DNA of 64,000 nucleotides, taken from positions 186,001 through 250,000 of the forward strand of contig NW_026251398.1 of NCBI RefSeq assembly GCF_025118155.1. The letters run 5' to 3'. The position numbers and the translations under genes are program-made. Below, piece by piece: positions 24,676 through 38,147 of this stretch. A model generated the notes under the pieces. That model was not told the DNA's origin. It worked only from the letters and a program-made list of their open reading frames with translations, and searched no databases. The stretch is from Cokeromyces recurvatus. Lineage: Eukaryota; Mucoromycota; Mucoromycetes; Mucorales; Mucoraceae. Every line of letters begins with the position of its first letter. Within the stretch, counting starts at the first letter, position 1.

Positions 24676-24725
24676 AAAAAAAAAAAGAGAGAGAGAGAAA
24701 ATAAATAAAAAATTTATCATGTTTA

Positions 24726-25040
24726 TTATTCATCATTTTCACGAATCACTAAACGTTTACCCACTTTAGGGGAAGTCTTTTGGGGTAAAGTGTCATGTCC
24801 ATTATCGAAATAACTATAACCATCTTGATACCATTGTTCTTCGAGAGCCAAAATACGTTGACGATGTGAGACACCTCCTGGATATTTTTCTTTAAGTAAC
24901 ATTGTTCGAACATCTGTTAAATAGTTTCGTAAAGTGTGTAGTAATCGATCTGTTTGACGATGCTTTGAAGAAGCTACAAACTAAAATTTTTATATTCTAC
25001 TGTTAATATACAGATGTGTGTATATGTATATAAAGATGCT

Positions 25041-25073
<33 letters not shown>

Positions 25074-25621
25074 GAGATACGATCTTCTTTAATAATATAA
25101 CCAATACCAAAACCATTTGAAACGACAGGTCCGAATCCAAACAATCTTAAAGCAGGATTACCACAGTTAGATGTACTAATAACACTGTGATTAAGGGTTT
25201 GCCAGCCTTTATCAGTAAAGATGGAAGGCTTTTTATGTTGTTGTTGTTGTTTATCAGCAGCATAGAGACGATCCCAAAGACATTCAAGGGCATAAAGATG
25301 ACGATCTTGTCCTTGTCCTTGAGAACAAGCACGTGTGATTGCAGTATGAGCTTTAAGAGCTGCACGAAGCGCTTCTAACTTTTCATCTTGACTGCTAGTA
25401 GCATTATAAAATTGTTCAACAAAATAGTTCGACTCAAGGGTAACAGAACGAATCGCTTCTGTTCGACCATGTAAAAAATTTTTGGTCATAGCAGGTTCAT
25501 ATGTACATTCAGATTTTCCATACAGACCATAATAAGCTGCCTGAATAGCTACCTATTTATTTATATAAATCATGTGAATAAATATGAATATGTATAAATA
25601 TGTATATAATTAAAACCCTGT

Positions 25622-25671
<50 letters not shown>

Positions 25672-26039
25672 TGTACAAATGCATCAGGGCTCATTTTCAT
25701 ATCTGTGATAAAGTTTTTTCCATATTGATCAAATTCCAACACTTTGACTTCATTTTGTAAGATTAAATCACTCATTCTTGTCTCTGCAAAACGAATACCT
25801 TGTTCAAGAGCATCCGTCATTTTCCATTCAATCTTACGAGGATTATGATCAAAGTAAGAGAATGAATCTGAAGTAGAACTTCTACGTCTTTCTTCTTTCT
25901 TTCTATAGTTGTGAAATATAGATTGTGTTTGACTATTAATCGTCTTTGCAAAACGTAAAATGGTATCCGTATAAATATCAGATACATAACGTAAAACTGT
26001 ATGACCATCTACGCCTATATTTTATAATGAAGGAAAATT

Positions 26040-26079
<40 letters not shown>

Positions 26080-27229
26080 CACCTGTATGTTCAAAGTTTA
26101 TTCCCGCACTACCATTTTGACACACAATAATCTGGGGAAAAAAAAAAAAAAGTTACACATGACCATAAAGTGAGACAATAAGAAAAACTTACTTGTAATT
26201 TATCATACCATCTATTGGTACAAGTTCCGACCTGAATACCTTTTTCAAGCTGATAGGTACCACATAACATGTTATTACTCAGATCCTCTAATGAATTCGG
26301 TTCCACATGATCTAAGCAGACCACAAACAAGGCCTCATCAATCACTCGAAGTGCCTCACGATTGACTTGATCGCTTTGTAAATTCTGACGTAATTTAGCC
26401 CAATTACGACGATTTTCCGTAGTCAAGATACCTACTGCCCTCTTAGCGACTTCACGAATGGGCGTCTCGACAGCGTCCCTTAAGATAGCCTTTAGACTAG
26501 CCGCGATCTCCTTCTCAGTCAATGCAAGGTAGCCCTCATCAAAGACCTCAAAATGATAAATTTGAGAATGAGCCATGACGATGATATGTCGACTCTCCAA
26601 ATGAGGGGTAGTGGTAGCAATATAACAGCTGTCATGGGTTGGGATTCGAGCTGTACCAAAGAGTCTATCAAATTGAGACATGCAAAGAGGTGTACCACGA
26701 ATCACGTCTGGTTCCAACTGTCGTGTCTTGAGAGCATGAATAAAGGTAAGTGTCGAATAGATCAGAGAGGAAGCCCGAATGACTTGATCATTTCGTTGTG
26801 GGGTTGGATCATCTTCAAGTAGAAAGAAAGGATTCAAGTTGAGCACAACTGGATCTCTAAAGTGTAAATAAGAGTCGTACCAAAACTCCTCAATGTAAGA
26901 GGATTTATCAGTAGCATAAGCGGTAAGTTTTGATTGGAGCTCTGGACCCTCCTTTTCAAGAAAGAAGGCAACAGCTCTCTTGGTAGCCTCATGTTCTTCT
27001 GTTGTCTATGATCATGATATATATAAGAAAAGGAAACTAATTTTAAATACAAATATGGAATATTAATAGAAGGCTAATTTACTTACTTGTAAAGGTTTTA
27101 AGGCAGCAAGGTAACGTGTTGCTGTATCTTCAAGTTTTGGAATAGGAAGCTTTGGTAATTGCTTTTGATATTGAAAGGTTTTTCCATCACTTGATTCTGT
27201 TCTATTTTGCTCAAGGTGAATTGTCATTT
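24726..27229 (-). CDS. Carnitine O-acyltransferase, apparent frameshift near the N-terminus
   Basis: Model: complement(join(24726..24980, 25073..25552, 25671..26014, 26083..26131, 26193..27005, 27087..27229)), about 694 residues. The start LPKLPIPKLEDTATRYLAAL is the classical beginning of the choline/carnitine acyltransferase domain. The catalytic His lies in INFEHTGVDGHTVLR (about residue 333), and GRTEAIRSVTLES is the carnitine/CoA-contacting block. The enzyme moves acetyl or acyl groups between CoA and carnitine for acetyl-unit transport. Oddity: from the ATG at 27229 (MTIHLEQNRTESSDG) the frame enters a 7-A run (27179-27185) and comes out one base off, so the conserved block is not in frame. 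Eight As would fix it. Three of five introns start with GT followed by an A-run of about 25-45. No mitochondrial presequence is clear, so a cytosolic form is likely. Confidence 0.88.
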
Positions 27230-27355
27230 TTTTTTTTTTTTTAAAAAAATAAGATAAGAAAAAAAAAAAAATAAATGAATAAACTAAACTAAACTAAACA
27301 CTATTTTATTCAAAAAAAAAAAAAAAAAAAGTGTGGGGAAATCAAGTATCATTGG

Positions 27356-27808
27356 TTATTGTAAATTGAGTCGATATACATTTGTGTCTCTTTTAAGAAA
27401 CCCTAAATTCCTATAAAGGCGATTTGCAGCTTCTCTTTCAGGTCGACTAGTAAGGTCCAACGTTTTTGCGCCCACTATTTTTTTCGCACGCTCAATGATA
27501 TTGTTCACTAATAACGTCGCCACTCCCTTTCCCCGAAAATGGGAGTCAACCACAACGTCTTCAAGATGAACTCGAACTCCTGTCATACAAGCTAAAGTGA
27601 TCATGGATGCAGTTCCAACGATCTGTTCATCCCAAGTTGCAACTAATAAAGTAAGATTAGGATTTTGAATGGCATCAAGAATAGTTTGTGATGTGATGGA
27701 AGAAGAAGAAGAAAGCTGTTTTAAAAGAGATAAGAGTTGGTCAATAATAATTGAATTAGATAGTGAAATATCTTTTATTGTTAGTTGTTTGATGATTATA
27801 TCGGGCAT
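27356..27808 (-). CDS. GNAT-family N-acetyltransferase
   Basis: Intronless, 150 residues from the Met at 27808 (MPDIIIKQLTIKDISLSN). Fold elements of GNAT enzymes are in order: IVGTASMITLACMTG (beta4 region), VHLEDVVVDSHFRGKGVATL with the acetyl-CoA-binding RGKGVA loop, and TSRPEREAANRLYRNLGF at the end. It transfers acetyl from acetyl-CoA to an amine; the substrate cannot be told from sequence. The R/Q-x-x-G-x-G/A signature is intact. The small size and single domain fit amino-sugar or small-metabolite acetyltransferases as well as protein acetyltransferases. Confidence 0.88.
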   Translation of the reverse strand: MPDIIIKQLTIKDISLSNSIIIDQLLSLLKQLSSSSSITSQTILDAIQNPNLTLLVATWDEQIVGTASMITLACMTGVRVHLEDVVVDSHFRGKGVATLLVNNIIERAKKIVGAKTLDLTSRPEREAANRLYRNLGFLKRDTNVYRLNLQ

Positions 27809-27910
27809 AAAATAATAAATAAATAAATAAAAACAAGAACAAAAGAAAATTCTTATTTTAATAGAATAGTTATTAAAAGTCAACTATTCAAAAATTACTA
27901 TTTTTATTCA

Positions 27911-28972
<1,062 letters not shown>

Positions 28973-29188
28973 TATTATGTATTAATTGAAATAAAAAAAT
29001 ATAAATAAGAAATGAGTAAAAATAGAAATTCATTACTGCATGTTCTTTAGCAGGTTTAATTTATCTATTATAATACCACTCCGCTATTAAAAAAAAAAAA
29101 AAAAAAAGGCTATTTGTTAAAATTAAAAGGCATATAGACTTTATTAAGGAAAATAATAATAATAAAAAAAAAAAAAAGGGGGTAGGGG

Positions 29189-30730
29189 TTAAGCGTCAGT
29201 TAATTGTGCTTGTGAAAGTCTTGCTTCTAAACTACGTAATGCTTCTTCTTTATTCATTAATTCAGCTCTCTTTTCTTGAATTTCACGTTGAACTTTTAAT
29301 TCAATAGCACGAAGCTGTATAAAAGGTTAAATATTTTTTTACATGATACATAAATCTATTGGTAAATATACCTTTTCTTCTTCTTTTCTTAAATGTTCTT
29401 CTTTCAATCGTACACTTTGTCCAGCCATGTCATCAACATTCATAGAAGTATTTCTATAACATAGGATGATAATATTAGAAAAAAAAAAAAGAAAGACGTA
29501 TGATAATTCTTTTTATTTTATTTATTTACCCATGGTTTCCTCTATTCGCAGTACGACTAAGCTTTTCAGTACGATAGTTTTCGTATAAAATATCATGCGT
29601 AATTTCTTTAAGATCCTGTAAATGAGAACTAGAGCAGTGTTCTTTATTAGATAAATAGATAGATAGATGTAGTTCATGCTATACCTTAAAAGGGCAGATC
29701 TTAAACGAGCAAAATCAGAATGCTCAGGGTTATCAACTAATAATATACATTGAGATTGCTTATATATACATACATATTTTAGTATGTCTATTTATTGCAT
29801 ACCTTCTACAGCGCCCCATGGGTATTGTCTTCCACGTACAGACCGATTATGGACAGTAATTTCTTCATCACTACCAATAATAGCAAACGGTAAAAGTGTC
29901 TATTATAAATGTAATACTTTACATAACTATTTCTCTTTTCTCGCTTTTATATTTATATATATTACTCTTAATTCATTATTTTCTTCAATAGTATCTTCAT
30001 CATCTTCTTCAACATCATAAGGAAAGTTATAAATACGAATATTATAATGTTCGATATCTTCCATAATCTACATACACACACACACAAAAAAAAAAAATTA
30101 GCTTTATATACAAAGAGAAGAAGGAGAATCTCGAAAGATTCACAGAGATATATTTACTCTTCGTTTGAAATCTGAAAGCTCTTGAGGAGTAAGTGAATCA
30201 GCACGACCAATAACAGGGATAACATTGACTCGAGGACTCAAGCGTCGCATTAATTCAATATCAATTTCACGTAAACTAAATAGACGAATTGAGTACATTA
30301 TGTTTGTATGCGTACAATTAAACAAAACAAAATTACGCGTGACCAGTAGGTGAAATGAAATATAAAAGTGCATGAACTCGATTATCACGGAAGCGAGGGT
30401 TACGTTTAATTCGAGATTCTTCTGCTAAGATATCATCATATTGAGTTTCTAAATAGCCTACAATCTCCTGAAAACTATGTATATATATATATACAGTATA
30501 CAATATCAATTTTTTGTTTCTAAATATCATCACTAATATACTATGTATGTACCATTTTTCATTATCAATATTATCACCAAATCCAGGCGTATCAACAATA
30601 GTTAGGGAGATTCTATTAGAGTTTTATAGTAGTTAGGAGGATATATTATAAACATACAGTCCTTGCTCTACTCCCCCTATATAAATGTATATAAATGTAT
30701 ATATATATATATTTATATACATTTACATAC

Positions 30731-30773
<43 letters not shown>

Positions 30774-31360
30774 TATGTATATATATATATATATATATTT
30801 GTATTCTATCTCTCTCTCTCTCCCCTTAATACATAATAATTTAATTCTTAAAATTACCTAACACCATCCTCATCTAATTCTGTAAAAGAAAATATATAAA
30901 CATATACACATATAAATATAATAATATTAGGTAAATCAAAAAAAAAATTGTACATCTTTATCTTTAACATACCCACAGATACTGGTTTGATTGTAATTCC
31001 TTCTTCTTTATGCGCTTCCTCTGGATTATCACATATCTTTTTTGATAACACATTTGAATCACATAATGTATTTACAAAAGTAGTACGGCCTGTTCCTGAT
31101 GCACCTATTTGCAAGAAAAGAAAAAAAATTAGGCTTCTCTTTTTCTTTTCTTTTCTTTTTTTTTTGTAAGCAAGATAACTTACCTACAACCATTAATGTA
31201 AACTGGAAACCCTTTTTGACATTTTTTCTTCGTCCTCCTAATCTCTAAAAGAAAGGATAAAGACACTATTTTATTAGTCTCTTTGTTTTGATAGAGATGT
31301 ATATCTATAATGCATGCTTTTTAACTATGTATTTTTTATTTTTATTTTTACATGTGCCAT
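29189..31360 (-). CDS. Septin, Cdc11/AspA type
   Basis: Model: complement(join(29189..29314, 29372..29453, 29530..29628, 29685..29736, 29803..29899, 29966..30067, 30158..30275, 30337..30474, 30553..30612, 30858..30879, 30973..31104, 31184..31244, 31352..31360)), 365 residues, 13 exons with consistent phases. The basic start [20 protein letters not shown] is followed by the P-loop [43 protein letters not shown], the AKAD-type block [10 protein letters not shown], and the septin element [18 protein letters not shown]. It ends in a coiled coil (about residues 310-355, [17 protein letters not shown]). Cdc11-type septins form filaments at septa and hyphal tips. Unusual: the first coding exon is only nine bases (Met-Ala-His) and exon 4 only 22 bases. 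Confidence 0.95.
30681..30800. repeat. (ACATAT)n / (TA)n microsatellite in septin intron
   Basis: A run of ACATAT hexamers and TA dimers in the intron between exons 4 and 5 of the septin gene, self-complementary in large part. It makes this intron (30613-30857) the longest of the gene. Confidence 0.85.
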
Positions 31361-31614
31361 TCTTGCTTGAAATATTAAAATAAAAAAGTAATAGTAGAGA
31401 GAAAGGAGAAAAGAGAAAAGAGAAAAAGAAAAAAAAAAGACACTCTAATTTGAAATATAAATTTTTGCTTTAAGGGGGGGGGCTCAAATTGATAACTTAA
31501 GGGTTAATCTCAAGTTGACTTCAGAATATTACTTTTAGTGCATTATGTAATTTCTGCATTTTTTTTTTAAAAAAAAAAAAATCAGGAGTATTAATACAGG
31601 TTCTATGTTTTATT

Positions 31615-32466
31615 TTACATCTTTTGCTTAATCCATTCTCCTCGTTTATATAAGCCTTGTTCCAAACACGCTTCTAACACGATCTTAGCATCTCCTCCAT
31701 ACATTTCCCATAATTCACATGCTGTCAATGCATCCCTCACTGATCGATACGCCTTTAAACATTCATTAATCAAGGCTACTTCAGACGTCCAATCGATGTC
31801 GATATCCATTCCCATCCATCGACGTACTCTTGCTAATGCTTCACTATCTTGATATTTCCCACAAAATCGTACAAGTTCTATATACATACTTGTAATCGTT
31901 TCTGGCTTTGTATTCGTTGTATAGTGTCGCATATCCTTGAAAAGTGTCATCATGGCTGCAAGTGGTGTCCTTGGCTCATCATCTTCATTTCCTCCTTCTA
32001 AACTCCAATAAACATCATCATGACTCCCATTCTTGGTCGTATCATGATGATTCACCGTCGCTAAAGCTTGTATCATCGTCACATAGGTTTCTTCATTCAA
32101 TACTTGTGAATTCGCTTTCTTCTTGCTTTGATGATCACGTAGTTCGTAATAGATGCTCATGGCTTCATCAACTTGTCCATCGTAGATATAGGATAAGATT
32201 AGATATCGATAGACGATAGGATCAGGCGCTGTGTGTCGAAAGGTAGTGTCATAAAGCTTTTGAGCTTGCTGAGATCGTCCCTGATGGGCTAATTGTTTTA
32301 ATAAAGCATGTGGATCAGTGTGTGTTGTCATTGACATGATCGCTTCTCCATCCTTAGAATCAGGTAAGGTAATAAATGAACGATGATAAATGAATTGCAA
32401 TGGTCTTATAGAAAAACAGCGAATCAAACATGGACGTTGAACTAAAGAACGAATTAACATAGACAT
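31615..32466 (-). CDS. Mitochondrial PPR-like protein
   Basis: Intronless, 283 residues from the Met at 32466 (MSMLIRSLVQRPCLIRCFSI); an upstream Met exists but precedes a hydrophobic run of Phe. The start is rich in Arg and hydrophobic residues with no acids for about 45 residues, as in mitochondrial targeting peptides. Helical pairs of pentatricopeptide type follow: HALLKQLAHQGRSQQAQKLY, PDPIVYRYLILSYIYDGQVD, EAMSIYYELRDHQ, and later PLAAMMTLFKDMRHY with ETITSMYIELVRFC. PPR proteins bind organellar RNA. The repeats are degenerate, so the RNA target cannot be inferred, and a TPR-like fold is an alternative. Confidence 0.7.
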   Translation of the reverse strand: MSMLIRSLVQRPCLIRCFSIRPLQFIYHRSFITLPDSKDGEAIMSMTTHTDPHALLKQLAHQGRSQQAQKLYDTTFRHTAPDPIVYRYLILSYIYDGQVDEAMSIYYELRDHQSKKKANSQVLNEETYVTMIQALATVNHHDTTKNGSHDDVYWSLEGGNEDDEPRTPLAAMMTLFKDMRHYTTNTKPETITSMYIELVRFCGKYQDSEALARVRRWMGMDIDIDWTSEVALINECLKAYRSVRDALTACELWEMYGGDAKIVLEACLEQGLYKRGEWIKQKM

Positions 32467-32660
32467 GAGAAAAGAAAAAAAAAAAAAAAGAATTACATAC
32501 ATATTCATTTATAACTTCTTTTAACCCCCCGGAGAATAAGGTATCAAATTCATAGCCCGCGCCTTTCTCTCTTTCTCTCTCTCTCTCTCTTTATATTACA
32601 ATTTCTTATATGCAAATTTTTTATTAACAATAATAATAATAAAAAAAAAAAAAAACTTCT

Positions 32661-34541
32661 CTAATTGTTTTCTTCAGGCTTCATAGCAGGGAACAAAAGA
32701 ACCTCCTTAATATTATTAGAATCAGTCAAGAACATGGTAAGTCTATCAATACCCATACCCCAACCACCTGTGGGGGGTAAACCAAACTCAAGTGCTTGAC
32801 AGAAGTTTTCATCAATAAGTTGAGCTTCATCATCACCAGCTGCCTTTTGCTTGGCTTGTTCTTCGAATCGATCACGTTGATCAAATGGATCATTCAATTC
32901 AGTATAGGCATTACAAACTTCTTTAGTAGCTACGAATAATTCGAAACGTTCACAAAGACCAGCACGATCACGATGCTTCTTAGCAAGAGGAGACATCATT
33001 TGAGGATGACCGGTAATGAAAGTAGGTGAAATACAGTTAACTTCCAAATATTCACCAACAAGTTTATCGAGCATACGAGCATTTGTACGAGGTTCAGCAC
33101 ATTCAATACCGTGTTTCTTTAATAAATCAGACAAGAATTGGTTGGTTTCGGCAGTGTGAAGTTGATCTCCAGGAGGGAATTTGCAGTCCAACTTTTCTTC
33201 GAGTGTTTGAATCATATCAATACGCTTGAAGGGAGGGGTGAAATCGATATCCATGACAGGACCATCAGGACCTTGAGGATGATATTGAACTTGGTATTTA
33301 CCAAACAGAGACTTGACCATACCAGATAACAATTCTTCAGTCATATCCATCAAATCGTACATATCAGCATAGGCCATATAAAATTCACAGGTAGTAAATT
33401 CAGGATTGTGGGTCATATCGATACCTTCATTACGGAATTGACGACCAATTTCATAAACACGATCAAGACCACCTACAACAAGCATCTTCAAGTAAAGTTC
33501 AGGAGCAATACGCATAAACATATCAAGCTTCAAGTCATTGTGATGAGTAATAAAGGGCTTAGCAGTGGCACCTCCAGCAATTGTGTTCATCATGGGTGTT
33601 TCAACTTCCAAGAAGTTACGTTGGTCCAAGAAAGAACGAACATAAGTAATGATCTTGGAACGAATTGCAAACTTATCACGTACAAAGTTGTTCATGATCA
33701 AATCCAAATAACGTTGACGATAACGTAATTCAATATCCTTGAAACCATAATTGGCTTTAGGTAACATACGAAGACAAGGTGACAAGAGAACAACCTTCTT
33801 GGGGAAAATTGAAAGTTCACCACGCTTAGTCTTACCAGGTACACCTACAACACCAACAATATCACCACGACGCAAGAGGTCATGCACTTGAGCATAATCT
33901 TCACCTTCATGATCTTGAAGAGAGGCCATGATTTGAATCTTGACTCCCTCACCATGTAAATCATAGAAACGCAATTTAGCGCCAGAAGCACGCTTGTTGT
34001 GAATACGACCAGCGACAGAAACAACTTGATCATCAGCACGTTGGCCAGTTTCGATCTTGCTGAACTTTTCAATGAATTCTGGAAGACTTAATTCAACTTG
34101 GAATTTGTGAGGATAAGGATTAGGAGTAGGATTCTCACGAAGTTTGTTGATAGCCTTTGAACGTAATTCAAAATATTGCTATAAATATAATGTAGAGAAG
34201 GAAGAAAAAAAATTTTTTTTTTCGTTAGATGATGACAAATCTCTCTATTAATTATATTATATTATAGATGTATATATTTACATTGGGGTTCAAATCCTCT
34301 TCACCTTCTTCAGCATTCTTGGGCTTAGTAGTTTCCTTGGCAGGAGCAGCAGCAGCCTTAGCAGCCTTAGCAGCTTCCTTAGCACGAAGCTTCTCACGTC
34401 TCTTGAATTCACTACAATTAATAGTATTAAGTTACAACTCATTAGTTTAATTATAAGTTATATAGATGCATACGACTTGGAGATCATCTCTCCAGTGACG
34501 GGATCCTTTTGAAGGTTCTTTTGATCTACTTGTTCAGACAT
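32661..34541 (-). CDS. Lysyl-tRNA synthetase, class II
   Basis: Model: complement(join(32661..34178, 34282..34411, 34474..34541)), 571 residues, phases consistent. It charges tRNA-Lys using ATP. The Lys/Ala-rich N-terminal helix ([20 protein letters not shown]) is the eukaryotic tRNA-binding extension. The OB-fold anticodon domain follows ([20 protein letters not shown]), then catalytic motifs: motif 1 [20 protein letters not shown], motif 2 [20 protein letters not shown], motif 3 [16 protein letters not shown]. Length and motifs are normal. No clear presequence, so this is the cytosolic form unless an alternative start is used. Confidence 0.98.
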
Positions 34542-35906
34542 CAGGTCGTATACTAAGAAAGAATTAAAAAAAAAAAAAAAAAAGGATTTATTAAAACAGG
34601 AGAAAAGAAAATTTTTTGTTTAAATTTTTTTTCAATCGGACATTCAATAATTGTTTCTTCTTTGACATATTCAAAAATGATGCCAATATAGTGGTTGCTT
34701 GATAAAGGCAATAATAAACTTTTTCTCTTTTTTTTTTTTTTTTTTTTTTAGTTTTACCTCTTTTGCAAAAGATAGATTAAAAACAAGTAATTTCGAGTGA
34801 AATAAACAAAAAAAAAGTATTATGAAAAAAAAAATAGCGACTTTAATAGTCATTGAGCAACAACAATAATTTTATAAAGAAATTTTATTTTGATGAAGAT
34901 AGATAATCTGGAGAAAATTTTGTCAACGAATTATAATCGAGAGATTATTTATGTTGGTTACAGCCGTATTATACCAAATTGTATTACATAATATTATCGA
35001 ACTTGAATCTAGCTGATTTCGTATTTATTCACCAAAATAAACTACTTTAAATTTGACTCTATAAAAAGTATACAATAGAATAAAGAGATGATTGTTTATC
35101 AAATACCATAAGAATAAAGACAGAATAGATTTGATCCAACTTATAAAAGCTTATTTACGTCCTTGAATTCTTTGTTTTGCATAACAAATACTTGTAAAGC
35201 TATTGACTTTGGCTTGGCGATGTACTTAGAAAGCACTACAGCAGAAGAGCAAGTTAGAAATTAAAGCAAATTTAGAATACTAAACGAGTTTTTAATTATC
35301 ACTTTCTTATCCCTTTACAAAATTTAGAATTTTATTTTGATTAGAAGGAAAGCTGCAAAAATTAAAGTAATTGTAATTTTGATAAGAAACCTTATTTTTT
35401 TTTCAAAGGTTGTTGTTTGTTCATAATTCTCTATGTTTGGTTCAGTTAAGAAAGCCATATAAGCATTTCTATGTCATATGTGTTTGTATAATGTAGTACT
35501 TATAGTGATGATTATGTTACTGCTGTCAATAATATTGAGTACCTAGTTACAAATTACCAGTGCTGGAGTCGTTTTTAGATTATGCATCAATCATCAGTGT
35601 ATTTTAATTAAAAATACAATATATTACATATTGACCTCCTTTGTAGTTTCTGTGATCGAAATACTATTGCAAGTTCTTTGGAAAGGGTAAGAGATGCTCT
35701 CATTTCTGCCTTTCCTAATTTTGATTTCAATTATTTTGTTAAGTCTACATAATCACCTTATTAAGCAGGCATCACTTACTCTTAAAAGACTAGATAAACA
35801 CCTTGCTCCTAGAGCGCCCGAGACAAACGCTCCAACTTTGTAGAGAAAACATATATTAGTATAGAAAGCAGGTCAGGAAGCAGCAATGAATTAATATAAG
35901 AATTGC

Positions 35907-35949
<43 letters not shown>

Positions 35950-36584
35950 GAGACCAAATTTAATCTTGTATATAAAAAGAAAACTTGATTAGCCAGAATG
36001 AGGATTGCTTGCTAAAATAGTTGTTGACTCTTTGAACAGGAGTATTATCGACTCCATTAGCAAAAACATAAGGGAGGGGAGGGAAATTGATAATTTGATC
36101 AAATTCAAATAAAAAGAGTATAACTTCAAATAAGAAGAGAAAGAGTGAAAATAGCAATACAGTTTGGTACTAAAGTAAATACTAGAATTAGTAAACAACA
36201 AGGAATGTATTGTCTTTGGTTTGTAAGCGATGTTATGGACACTTTAAATATTTGTGTAATGGTTACCTGATACTTTGTTAAGGATAATACTATCATTCAT
36301 GCATGTTCTGGTATAAGAAAAATGGGATTTACAAATGTTACGTATTATTATATAATATTAAAAAAAAAAACGTGCATACAACTCCTATTTTTATGGTTGC
36401 CATGGAAACCACTCTGTACAACGGTTCATACGCAGTCCAAAACTTGTATTTGTATATCATATTATTGTCTTACACATTTTATCAAAGTATACACAAATGC
36501 TTTTTGTTTTGTATATAAACTCTAACTTTTATAATCATTTCCTTCCCTTTTTTATTCATACTTAAAAACCCACCAAAAAAAAAA
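34542..36584. other. 2-kb intergenic block, divergent promoters of LysRS and the PARP gene
   Basis: AT-rich with a T-run of about 38 at 35909-35946. Apart from a probable transposase remnant near 36260-36370, nothing recognisable. Confidence 0.5.
36250..36370 (+). pseudogene. Possible remnant of an IS630/Tc1-type transposase
   Basis: On the plus strand one can read FVKDNTIIHAC followed by IRKMGFTNVTYYY. This parallels the family's second catalytic block and the strand leading to the Glu block (VMDNAPIH ... YLPPYSP). No other part or ends were found. The match is short, so this is a low-confidence relic. Confidence 0.35.
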
Positions 36585-38108
36585 ATGACTAAATCAAAAT
36601 CAACAAAAAGACAATCTTTAAGAAGTCTAACTCAGAATTTGACTATGCTCAACAAGAATAAGGTATAAAATCAATATGGAGAAGAAATAGCATATATATG
36701 CATATATATATATATAATATGGTTCTAAATATTTTATCCTTATTAGAGTGGCAGGTTGCTTAAGACACAAGATCAAGTAATTTTAAAACCATCTAAAAAG
36801 CTTGGAACGCGTAGTTATACTAGTATATACCTTTCAAAACATATACGTAAAGGACGTATAATAAAAATAAAAGGTTTCAAAAAACATCTTGTATGTATGA
36901 AAACACATCTATAATTAACATATATATATAAAGAACTAACCACTTTATTTGTATGGTTATAGGATAGTACAATCTATTTAATTTCTCGTGAAGGGTATGA
37001 AGATGATAGCTGGGAAAGTGAAGCAATGATTGAAGACCTTGATATCTTACATAAGTATCAACAGAAAGTGTTTACTGAATCCGGTTATATTGTCAATGAG
37101 AAACAATCTAATATGAATATTATCCAAAATGAAAGACCCTCTCGTCTATCCAAGATCCGTGCTATTATGGCAATAAAGCAAGCTGTTCTTATTGATAGTG
37201 ATGAAGACGATACTGATAATGAAAATAAAAAAAAGTTGAATAAAAATGATAAGAGCAAACGATCTGGAAGAAAAACCAAGGCCCAAATCCTTTTGGAAGA
37301 TCAATATTCACAACGATTGAAGAGAAAGAATGTTAGGAGTCAGATAGATGGAGAGGCTCTTATGGACTCACTAACATATATCAAAGGAAACAATTGTTGT
37401 TTATTATGTTCGACTAATTCTTATCGCGGATACCTTGAGACTGGTTCGTATGATGAATTCAAATATATGCTTGAAAGTTATGAAAAATACCCTTCCTATA
37501 CTCATGAAGATAAAACCAATGGTCTTGATTTAATTGAATATTCGTTTATTCTCAAAAAGTTTGAATTTGCTGAACTTGCCGCTAAGATCAGTTCAGATAA
37601 GACATTCAATAAACGGCCCAATGTTCCTAAAAAATATTTAACTTACGATGATAACACAGGCCATAATTATGGAGTAGGTACTTATTCAAAGCGTGCTTTT
37701 AGGTAATTCATTTTGCAATATTATTTATTATTAATCAGCATAATGTCTAATAATATACATTTATATACTAGACAAGTACAAGAATCAAGAGGAAACCGTC
37801 TTGGAAACTCTGCTTTTTATAAAGACAGAATGAACAAGACATCCATGAATTTAGAAGATAGCATAAAGAATTGCGAAATCCGTCCATTTATACATTATAT
37901 AACAAGAGATGTATTTAAGGATGTTGATGTTATTGAGAATTTCTTAGTCCGTATACAAAATCCTTCCTTATCAGTTTATTTTGCTATTATATCAGGAAAT
38001 CGCATATTAGCTCATATGTTGATTGAAGAAGCAAACAAAGTTGAAGGAAGAACTACATTTAATCATCTTCATCACGAAGTTCTTAAGGTAATGTTGAATT
38101 TTTAGATT

Positions 38109-38147
<39 letters not shown>

